Below are positions 43,301 to 55,300 of a stretch of 64,000 nucleotides of DNA, piece after piece; position 1 is the stretch's first letter; each line of letters starts with the position of its first letter. Origin of the DNA: Tridacna crocea (Eukaryota > Mollusca > Bivalvia > Cardiida > Cardiidae); assembly GCA_943736015.1 (NCBI GenBank), contig OX031073.1, positions 28,361,210-28,425,209 of the forward strand, read 5' to 3'. Under the pieces are notes generated by a model that was not told where the DNA came from, searched no databases, and saw nothing but the letters and a program-made list of their open reading frames with translations. The position numbers were made by a program, and so were the translations under genes.

Positions 43301-46300
43301 TGGTTCAGACTTGGAAATTTGTCTAAAAATGTTAAAAAACATTGTGTGGAAACGGAGGAACTTTGGTTATTGGTATTTTCTCCCTTTTCAATGTTTTGAA
43401 AAGCCTTCTTACTGAGGATGGTTGAAAAAAACAAAGCTGATGGATTTGAACAGAAAAGAAAGGACTTTACATCGCACTTTGTAATGTCAAAACTTTGGGT
43501 GTCATTGCAACAAAATTGAAAAATATTGAAAATCTTTGAAAATCCTCTAGTCAGAAGCCATAACCTGAGGGGACTGTGCTCGCTGATCTGGGTCAATATT
43601 GTTTGCAGATGCCTCAACTCTTTACTAAAGGACAAAAGGACAGGCCCAGATAGCTCCACATCTGCTATCCAGCAACCATTTGGCAGGGGATGGTCATGTC
43701 AACATTGCTCTTTTTAAAACATTGTGGGAAAAGGAGAAAATGCAGATGATCAGCATTTTTGGCTTTTCCCATGATATTTTCTACTCTATCAAAGAGAAAT
43801 CCATCAATTGAGCCACATTTAGGTTATTTGCATGAATTATTTATGCATATTTCTATAGTTTCAGAAGCTGAAACTGAATGACCTCAGATTCCATATTGTG
43901 AAGAAAGAAATGGATATGCAAGGGAAATGTTTGAAGATTTCTTCTTAAGTCTGACTAAGCTGATTACTTTCAATATATGGAAGAAAGAAGAGGACCATTG
44001 AGGAGACTGGTTTCATTGCTGGAAATCCTATTCATAACTCCAGGGTAGAGCGTCTTTGGAGAGATGTCTACTATGCAGTCATACAGATGATGATATTCAG
44101 CTTCATGGAAGTGATAGGCTTTAAGTTGAACAAGATATTTTAACTCTTTACCAAACGCCAACATTTTGGACTAGTCCAAATTGAAACCATTTGCAGACGA
44201 CAAAATAAATGTGTATCCAAATTTGAAATTTGATTTGGATAGGGTAGAAAACACTGTGGGAAAAGGAGAAAATGCTGGTTACCAGCATTTTCTCCTTTTC
44301 CTAAAATGTTTTCAAAAGCTTTCTTTCTCAGGGTCGTTAAAAGTCGGGATTGTGTGGTAAAGAGTTAAACCAGTTGAGAGTCTGTTTTGATCCTCTTGCA
44401 GCTAGTAATGATATTGGAGTAGACATTTACACAGGGGTGAAAGCAGTATTGAATGTTTTGCTAAATATGAATAAATGACTTTTAACGACTTGTACAAAGC
44501 AAGGTATAAACAAGCCTGCAGAATTTCCTGCCAAAACAGATAGTCATATATGGCTTCCGTCCAGGCTGCAGTCATATATGGCTTCCGTCCAGACTGTCTG
44601 TAATCTCATGCTGCCTGTAGAGACTCTAACCTTTGAAAAATTGTGGTCTGCCATGACTGTCATTATTCTGCCAGCTGCCTACCTTAGGCAGAAAGCAGAA
44701 TCACTGGGACAGTCTCGGGAGGAAGCCATTTTCATGCATAGGAAGCAAGAGATCATGGATGGTCTGGGTAGAAGCCAAATATGACAGTCTCGGCATGAAG
44801 TGAAAACTGACAGACTAGTCTGTGCCCTGTATACAAGGCTGGAATCTATCATATTAACCTATTACCACACAATCCCTACTTTTGACTACCCCGAGAAAGA
44901 AGCCTATAGAAAACATTGTTGGAAAAGGAGAAAATGCTGGTAACCAGCATTTTCTCCTTTTCCCACAATGTTTTCTACCCTTCACAATACAAATTTCAAA
45001 TTTTCAGTCATTTTTATTTTGTCGTCTGCAAATGCTTTCGATTTGGATAAGCCAAAAAATTATGTTGTTTGGTAAGGAGTTAAAAAACAACAAATCATTC
45101 CAGATAAATATATTTCAATATGGCATAAAAGATTTGTCTTTGAAAGAGTAGAAAACTGTAGGAAAACGATGCTGGAAACCAGCAATTTTGTTTTTTTTCC
45201 ACAATGTTTTCAAAAGTCTTTTGTCCTCAAGGCCATTTAAACCTGGGATTGTGTAGTAAAGGGGCATTTTAAAATTAAGATGTTAAAAAAAAACCCAGGA
45301 AACTTTATAACAGTGTAGTCCTAAGTTTTCCAGTAAAGCATTGTAGATTGGAGATTAGGGTCCATTTACACCAACCATAAAGAATTTCTTTGTCATATTC
45401 TACAAAATTTTCAAAATTTGCAAGTAACAAGACTTCTGATGGGCTAAAAAAATGGTTTTAGCCGATCAGAAGCTATGTTACTTTCAAATGTGGAAAAATC
45501 TGGAGAACAAAACTGAGTATGTTCTCGTGAATGGTTGTTGAATAAGGTCCCTGAGTGCATGTTTTTTTTGCAGTCTAATTTTGATCAACACTGACTGCTA
45601 AAGCTCTTATAGTTGTGAGTCATTATGTATTTAGAAGGGGTTCATATGCTGATACATCGTCAAAATCTGCATTTCTTCCTCCAAAAAGATGAAGAAATGG
45701 CTGTATTCTACAAAAAGTAACAATTTGGATAACACTGTAACTTGTAGGAGTGTGCATATCACAAGTTGAAGCACATCATTTATGTGTAGAATTATGTCAA
45801 GTAAACTTTAGAAATTCAATCCAGTCAACAGTGTATTATATGTCAAGAGGGCTGTGCTTGCCCTATTTTACTCCACTGCATTTTTCTGCCTGTACCATGA
45901 AATCGTGGGAAGGACATAGGCATCTTTTCAACAGCTTCCAATTGCATCCAAAATTATTCGCATAAATGATGTTCATGGACAGACGACCTGTCTTTTGCAA
46001 CTGTGTCATAAGTTTAAAGGTCAAGGTCACATTGTTATGATGAAATTTGTCAATAGTTGAAACTATTAAAGTGATTACAAGTGTTTCTGTCTGCCCAATC
46101 AAGTCACTTAGCTCAGTCTTTAGCATGGAGGACTTGAGAACAGGTCACTGGTTTGATCCTTAGCTTGGACAATTTCTTCTTGAGGATTAATGATTGCGAC
46201 AGGATCCATTCCTTTCTCACTGCTGTCCACTCTTTTAACAATGGTTATGTGGGGAAGCAGCCAGTGGCCTGGAAATCAGATTGTGCGGAGTACTGGTGAA

Positions 46301-49300
46301 AGAAGCTCCACGAAAACATGGATAGAAGCAGTGGCTGCCACGATAAAACTTAATTAATGTTGAAAACAGTGTTTAAACACAACACAATCAATCAGTCAAT
46401 CTGTCCGTCCAATGAATCAGTATTAATTTCCATCAATACTGACAAGTTCTGTAAGTTCCGTTTGGCTATTTCTTTTTCATAGCTTCACAAATTGAAAAAA
46501 AAAATCTTTTGCTGTCAAACTTAAATAAATATGTGTTTACGACATTACATAATGTTTTTTTCTGTCTAAACATGACAGAAGATAAAAATTTATCCCTTGT
46601 TCATCTTATTAGTTTTGCGGGTTACCTTCTTTTTTTTTGCTCCTTGGGCCAAAGCCCAGGAGCTTATGTTATAGTCATTTGTCCATCTTTCAACTTGCGA
46701 GGTGGAAGGTTGCTCCTTGAAGTAAGTTTTTCTGCCAGCAACTGGATATGACAGGACTTTCTCCACAATAAAGGCCTCAGCTCAGCCTCGCCTTTAGTGG
46801 AGAATATATTACTGCTCAGGTATAACTCAATAAATGACAACTCATGTTTAAGCATGTACTGACAGGAATAAATAAACAAACTATCACAAAATTACGGTAG
46901 TTTCTTAATATTTATTTGTTATCGTATTGTCGACATAATTATTTCTAATGTGCATTAAAACTAAAAATGAGAAACAATCTTTAAACAGAATAGAATGATT
47001 TGTATCACAAACAAAACCTGACCCACATACAGGATAGCTTGCCTGCCCATCACCAAAAAAATATATCTTGACTTAACCCATTACCACACAATCCCTACTT
47101 TTGACGCCCCTGAGAAAGAAGCCTTTTGAAAACACTGTGGGAAAAGGAGAAAATGCTGGTAACCAGCATTTTCTCATTTTCCCACAGTGTTTTCTACCCT
47201 TCCCAGAACAAATTTCAATTTTTCAGTCACCTTTATTTTGTTATTTTTAAATGCTTTCAGTTTGAACCAGTCTAAACTTTTCTCGTGTGGTAAAGAGTTA
47301 ACTCATTACCAAACGACAATATTTTAGGTTTATCCAACTCAAAAGCATTTGCAGACTACAAAATAAAAGTTACTGAAAATTTGAAATTTGAAGGGTTTTA
47401 GAAAACATTTTTTAGGAAAAGGAGAAAATGCTGGTTACCAGCATTTTCTCCTTTTTCCCACAATATTTTCTGAGGGCTTCTTTCTCAGGGTCGTTAAAAG
47501 TAGGGATTGTGTGGTAATGGGTTAAAGATAAGCTATCTGGTTGGGGAAGTCTTGTTGAAGATAAAACTAATTAACCCATTACCACCCAATCCCAAGTTAT
47601 AACAACCCTGATTTACAGAAAGAAGGCTTCTGAAAGCATTTTGGGAAAATGATGAGGTGCTGCTTACTGCCACTTTTCCCCTATCTCCCCATGTTTTGTA
47701 CCCAATCTGAGACAAAAAGCATGAATCTGTTGTCCGTAAATGTTTTAGATTTTGTTTTGTCTAAATTTTTTTCCTGTGGTAAAAAGTTATGTAAAAACAA
47801 AATCTACCAAAGCATTTGATTCAACCCCAAACTCAAGGTATGACCTTGACCTCAAGGTCAATGAGTGGGTTTGGTGGTAATTAGTAAAGTCCAGACTTGT
47901 ATCTAAAAGGGGTTCAAGTATCAACTGATATAGACTTAAAAAAAAAATTACCCAACACTTTAAGATGGCAAATCAACCCTAATGGCCCTAAAATCTTTCA
48001 CCTGAGCATTTTGACCAAGCATGACTTATTTCCATTATCGTCTGATGTGATTTATTGTGACATGCACACACTAATAAACTCTCATAAGTATCTGACTGAA
48101 ATGTGGCCATTAGAGTATGTACAAGTTGTTGCTAGAATTTGTCTCAGTGACCTTTTTAGTTCAACATGCCCCATTTTCAAGACTAACATTCTGACCAACT
48201 TTTATGGATATTGCACAGAAAACTAGAGCCATCACTAAATGTGATGAATACCCTCAACAGCTCCATGTCAAGAAATAAATCTTTGATACTGAAATGTATA
48301 TAGCCTTAGTCCAGAATACATCTTGACTCTTTACCACATGACAAAATTTTAGACTGGTCCAAATTAAAAGCATTTTGTAGACAAGAAAAAATAACTGCAA
48401 CTAAAATATTGAAATTTGTTTCCAGCAGAGTAGAAAATATTGTGGGAAAAGGAGAAAATTATGGTTTCCAGCATTTTCTCCTTATTCCACAATGTTTTCA
48501 AAAGGCTTCTTTCTCGGGGTTGTTAAAAGTCTGGATTGTGTGGTGAAGAGTTAAATAGTAACAAAAAGATAAACTTTGCACAGCAACCTGAATAAAAACT
48601 TGAGAAAATAGAAGCTATTGCCAATACATAAAGAAGCAATAACTTCATTTTTCTGATATACATGTACGGTACTTCGAATTGGCTATGAACGGAAATCACT
48701 ATATGTGCCACATATCCCCTAAGCACAATATTTGAGTTAACTTGAAGATAGACAGGTATTCTTGTGCAAATTTCATTCTTGTTTTTCAGAGCCTTTGACT
48801 AGCTTAAGGCCTGAATAAAAACAGTAATAAATTCCAAACAATGTTCAGTGTCTGTACTTATACATGTTTTCATCTGGTTTAAAAAACACACACACACAAG
48901 AGCCTACTTAGGCTTTTAAGCCTTTACCACACAACAATATTTTAGACTGTACCAAAATGATAACATTAATTTTGCAGACAACATAATAAATAATTATGGC
49001 AGATGTTATGGGATTTATTGTGTAACCAGCATTTTGTCCTGTTCCAAAAAGGTTTTCAAAGGATTTCATTTTCAGGGTCGATTGTGTGGTGAAAGGCTAA
49101 GGTTTCTTATTCATTACCAAATTGGTCTAAAAGTATTTAACTCGCAGACCAAAAAGTTTAAGGCTAAACCTTTTGCCATGTGGACTTAATATATGAAAAT
49201 CAACAGAACTTAATAAGAAAAAATGATATTGTGAAATCTTGACTAAAATACCCACACCTCCCTTCAACCCTTTCCCTGGTTATGGCATCTTTGACTTTTT

Positions 49301-52300
49301 TTAATTTGAGAGCCACTAAGGAGTTAGATAAGGAACTGGGTGCCCTTTTACTACAGTAGTTATAAACAAAATTTGCCTAAGTAATACAGTATACTGGCAT
49401 TAATCTGCCACGAAATACAAGATAGCTTTCATGATTATTTTAGAAAACTACATGTATTGCGATATATCAAAGTTTCTTGGGAATATTATCTTTTCATTTT
49501 AACTTGATGAAATTTCTAGGAAACTATGATTAATCACAATAGTGTTCTAAAATAATCATGATAGTCACATGTATATTGTATCTTACGGCTAAAATATGCC
49601 ACCATGTTATAGTAATGTAAAATTTTGAAAATCATTAACTTGTTGCCAAATTATAATATGCACATCTTAGCTTCATATATAAACTTCCCATAAAGTTTGA
49701 CTGCAATCCATCTGATAGATACTGAGTAATGGACCGGAGAAAAAAATCAAGAAAGGGCCATAACTCGTTTAGAAATTATTCAACTGTAACAAAATTATAA
49801 TATGCACATCTTCACTTCATGATAAAACTTCCTATTAACCCTTTCCCAAACAATCCCTGGTTTTTACAGGAAAGGAATAGAAGCCTTTTGGAAACATTGT
49901 GGGAAAAGGAGAAAATGCTGGTAACCAGCATTTTCTCCTTTTCCCACAATGTTTTCTACCCTATCATATAGAAAAATCATCTTTTAAGCAACTGTTAATT
50001 TGTCATCGGCAAAATGCTTTGAATTTGGTCTGGTCCCAAATTTGCCGTCTGGGAAAGGGTTAAGTCTGATTGACTGAAATCTATCCGTAGTTATTGAGAA
50101 ATAGAGACGACAAAAAAAAAATCATGGAAGGGCCATAACTCCTTTGAAAATCATTGAACTGTAGCCAAATTATAATATGCACATCTTGACTTCATAATGG
50201 AACTTCCCATGCACTTTGACTAAAATCCATCCAGTAGATACTGATACTTTTTGACCTTGTGACCTTTCTTTTGACACAATGTGTGCCAAGCACCCATAGC
50301 TCGGTTGATAGCCTGCAAGCTTGAGAACAGGGAGTCACTGATTTGATCACTGGCTTGGCCAATTCAGACTTTTTCTTTTCAGAAACAAGAGGGCCATGAT
50401 GGCCCTGAAGTTGCTCACCTGAGCCTTTTTGACCACACATGCCCCATTTCCAATCACTTCCAAGACATGAGTATCAGACTGAAAAAGTGGCCATTAGAGT
50501 GTATACAAGGTTTTTCTAGGACTTGACTTAGTGACAGTTTTTTTAATCCAACATGACCCACTTTAAACTCATCTAGGATATCATTAACCCTTTGCAACAC
50601 GATGAGTACTTTTAACACCCCCTGAAAGAGAAGGCTTTTGAAAACATTGTGGGAAAAGGAGAAAATGCTGGTTACCAGCATTTTCTCCTTTTCTCACAAT
50701 GTTTTCTACCCTATCAAAGAAAAATCATTTCATATGAGCCATGTTAAAACTCTTATCTACAAATGCTTTTAATTTCGACAGATCTAAAGTTTTGTTGTGT
50801 GGTAAAGGGTTAAGGAAAATATTCTGACAAAGTTACATGAGAATAAGATTGACAATGTGGCCTGTAGAGTGTACACAAAGTTTTCCCGAGATTAGACCCA
50901 GTTACCTATTTTCTGATTGGTGGCTTTACCAATTCAACAAGAGATATTTGTAAAACATGTATGCCCCCCTAATGGCATCCAATGTGATTATAAACTCTTA
51001 CATTCAAAGTGTAAAAACGAACAAAGGGTAATTACTCAAAAATTATTAATGATAAATTAACAATTCTTGGGCACTGTACTTCCCATTTATGTGAACTATC
51101 AACTTTTAAAGTTTCATGACTTTACCTCGCATACTTTTTGAGTTATGCTCCGGAAAAAATATAAGTACGAAAATCAACAAAGGGCAGTAATTGCAAAAAT
51201 ATAATGGGCAGAGTTATGGTTCTTGTGCAATGCACTTCTCCTGAATAAGATCTATCCACATATAAAGTTTCAAGATTATACCTGAAAAACCTTTTGAGTT
51301 ATGCTCTGGACAAAAATTAAGTATGAAAATCAACAAAGGGCAATAACTCCAAAAATATGATGGGCAGAGTTATGGTACTTGTGCACTGCACTTCTCCTTA
51401 GTGAGATCTATCCACCTATGAGGTTTTAAGATAATACCTGAAATACTTTTAGAGTTATGCTCTGGACAAAAATTAAGTATGAAAATCAACAAAAGGCAAT
51501 AACTCCATAAATATGATGGGTAGAGTTGTTGTTCTTGTGCACTGCACTTTTCTTTAATGAGATCTATCCACCTATGTAGTTTCAAGATGATACCTGAAAT
51601 ACTTTTTGAGTTATGCTCCGGACAAAAATTAAGTCTGAAAATCAACAAAGAGCAATAACTCCAAAAATATGATAGGCAGAGTTATGGTTCTTGTGCACTG
51701 CACTTCTCCTTAATAAGATCTTTTCACATATAAGGTTTCAAGGTGATACCTGAAACACTTTTTGAGTTATGCTACGGACAAAAATTAAGTATGAAAATCA
51801 ACAAAGGGCAATAACTCCAAAAATATGATGGGCAGAGTTATGGTACTTGTGCACTGCACTTCTCCTTAATGAGATCTATCCACCTATGAAGTTTCAAGGT
51901 GATACCTAAAATACTTTTTGAGTTATGCTCTGGACAAAAATTAAGTATGAAAATCAACAAAGGGCAATAACTCCAAAAATATGATGGGCAGAATTATGGT
52001 TCTTGTACACTGCACTTCTCCTTAATGAGATCTATCCACCTATGAGGTTTCAAGATGATACCTGAAATACTTTTTGAGTTATGCTCCGGACAAAAATTAA
52101 GTATGAAAATCAACAAAGGGCAATAACTCCAAAAATATGATGGGCAGAGTTGTTGTTCTTGTGCACTGCACTTCTCCTTACTGAGATCTATCCACCTATG
52201 TAGTTTCAAGATGATACCTGAAATACTTTTTGAGTTATGCTCCGGACAAAAATTAAGTATGAAAATCAACAAAGGGCAATAACTCCAAAAATATGATGGG

Positions 52301-55300
52301 CAGAGTTATGGTTCTTGTGCACTGCACTTCTCCTTAATGAGATCTATCTACCTATGAAGTTTCAAGATGATACCTGAAATGGTTTTTGAGTTATGCTTCG
52401 GACAAACTTGGTCTACGGACCGACCGACCTACCGACCGACAAGTGCAAAGCAATATACCCCCATTTCTTCGAAAGGGGGGCATAATTACATGTACATGTA
52501 AAACTTACACTACAATAAGCAATCCCATATTTCAAAGACCCTGAGGTAGCCATCTTTTGAAACATTGTGGGATAAGAAAGAAAGGCAAATAAACAGCATT
52601 TTCATTTTCCTCCCGACACGACATACTTTCTCCTGGGTTGTTAAAACATGGGATTCTGTTGTATAGGCTGATTAAACTCTGCACAAATAACAAAGAAATG
52701 ATCTATGCTCTAGCAAAGGGAAATCAGAGCATCCGAGAGATCAAATGTGCCAAACAAGTAATCACATATTTATGGGCCCATGATAAAGGATCCATATAAT
52801 CATTTTTTTCCAATAACTGAGTGCACCATGAGGTGGAGTGGTCCATGAGCGTGCAGAAAAAAACACAAATAATGAAATGCTCCGACCCATGCTTAGATAC
52901 ACAGACTGACATGTCTCATTGCTTTTTTGCTGGTGCATCAAGCCTTTTTCACAGAGGATGGCTATTTTTATTTAACTCATTATGTTCAGTTATGACCCAA
53001 ATATTGATTGTTACAGGTGAACAGTCATTCAAAACATCAACAAAAAATAATCTGCCCAGCCAAAGAGAAACAGCCTTTTCCGAGTATGGACAGAAGGTTT
53101 TTCAAGAGTCCATCTCAGTGACCTAGTTTTTGACCCTATGTGACCCATTTTATATCTCGTTAGAGTTCTCATTAACTCTTTACTGAAGAACAAAATTCTA
53201 GACTGGTTCAATTGGAAAGCATTTGCAGATGATAAAATAAATATTAAACAAAAAGGGAAATTTGTCTTGTCTCTTGTGAAGACTAGGAAACATTGTGGAA
53301 AGGGAAAAATGCCGGTTACAAGCATTTTCTCCTTTTCTCACTACACTGCCAAATGCCTTCTCTCTCAGTGCTGTAAAAAGGTGGGATTGTGTGATAAGGA
53401 GTCAAGACGTATATTCTTACCAACTTTCATAAGTATTGAACATAACACTTGGTATCTAGGATATACAGAGTTTATCTAAAATTTAACCAGGTGACCTAGT
53501 TTCTAATCCTTTCCCAAACAACAAAATTCTAGACTGGTCCAACTTGAAAGCATTTGCAGATAACAAAATTCATGTGACTCAAAAACTGAAAATTGTTTAG
53601 GAAAGGGTAGAAAACACTGTTGGAAAAGGAGAAAATGCTGGTTACCAGTTTTTTCTCCTTTTCCCACAATGTTTACAAAATGTCTCTAACTCCGGGCCAT
53701 GAAAAACCGGGAAATGGGTTGGGAGAGGGGATAACCCTGTCTTGTAAGTCTGTTTTTCTGTACCAGGTGAAAATCTCCATCCAAAATTAAAGCCATTTTC
53801 ATCTTCTAGTAAAAAGTTCCTGTATTGACTCTCCAGGTTATGGCCAAAGTGTGAGTCACAAGCAATCAATCAATATAGTTGATGAAATTTATTTCTAATC
53901 TTTTATGAAATCCCATGCCTGTCCAGAAAGTCAGTAGGTTGTTCCATCGATACATCTCCAGTAGCATCTACAATAGAAATGAAAGTACATTGACATTACT
54001 TTTTAGATAGTGCCAGCATAATGTGGAGAGTATTTTACCACATGACAATCTATATTTAATCCATTTTATACCATTGTCCAGGTAAAGAATCACCAGACTG
54101 ACTTTCTTCAGATACATTTATTTTCACCCGAATGAAAAGCACAAGGTTTGCTGCCTAAGAGCATGCCATAAAAATCACAATTAAGCCATCATATATAATT
54201 TCAAAAATGTCAAATTCAAATACCTGAAATTACACAATGAATAGCTCAATCTGACAATTCGCAAAATTTCTATTACATTTCAAAGACAAGGGTTTTGCAA
54301 AGCAGCCCATAGTACACCGCAAGGGGCTTGTCAGTCAAATTGTTAATTTCAGAATTAAAGGGCAGATAACTCTAGACCTCATGAACAGAACGAAAAGAAA
54401 AAAGTCCCATGCACAACTACACATCATAGACTCATACTGCTATGTTTAAACTTATTCCAATGGAAACTGTTGGAGTTGTGCTCACAAGAAATTGCTCCTG
54501 GAAGGACAGATGGGCAGAAGGATGACTGGTGCCATAACATACATGCGCAGATCCAGATATCTTTCTCAGGGGGGATCCCACCGAAAACGCACTCATCTTA
54601 TCATATGATACTTTGATTTCCGGATTTCAGTGGATGTAAGCTGTTAACTCTTTACCACACGAGAAAATTTTAGACTGGTCCAAATTGAAAGCATTTGCAG
54701 ACGACAAAATAAAGGTGACTGAAAAATTGAAATTTGTTCTGGGAAGAGTAGAAAACATTGTGGGAAAAGGAGAAAATGCTGGTTACCAGCATTTTCTCCT
54801 TTTCCCACAGTGTTTTCAAAAGGCTTCTTTCTCAGGGGCGTCAAAAGTAGGGATTGTGTGGTAATGGGTTAACAAGAAAAGTCAACATTTCGAGTTCTAA
54901 CCATGAGGAGGTCTCCACATTCAGAACTTTTTTTTTTAAATTTATGACTGTATTTTACATAAATGCTGTGCAATATCAAACCAGCACCATTTCATAAATC
55001 TGATAACCACATTTTTGCAAAAATTCTGGGGGTCCAGACCCCCGGTCCCCCACTCTGGATCCGCCCATGACATAATAAGACTCTTTTACAGTTTTCTTCA
55101 CAAAAGTATGGTACACAATCGCGACAAAAAGTACACTTGGAAATTGAAAATAGCATGGCATCTTACCAACAGTTCTATCACAACAAGTCCCTCAACATTT
55201 CCAGGAATGGCAAAATTGGTTCCAGTTGAATGGACTGCAACCCTATCTACACCTTCAATATATTTCAGTCCTGTTGCATTTCTGAATTGCAACTGTACCG

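Noticed and set aside
46620..46800. Possible old retroelement piece (GCTCCTTGGGCC...GGCCTCAGCTCAGCCTCGCC)
   Set aside because: Looks repeat-like but no second copy, terminal structure or coding fragment is present in this window.
51370..52272. Two minus-strand open frames encoding a repeated FILNFCPEHNSKSISGI motif
   Set aside because: They are readings of the 156-bp tandem array, open because the unit is a multiple of three with no stop in that frame. There is no start, splice or family evidence.
51140..52400. CRISPR-like array
   Set aside because: Units are contiguous 156-bp tandem repeats without unique spacers, in a eukaryotic intron.
54644..54844. Minus-strand open frame MTPLRKKPFENTVGKGENAG and similar frames at 44.9, 47.5, 56.5 kb
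   Set aside because: These are chance translations of family A MITE copies and recur wherever the element does.
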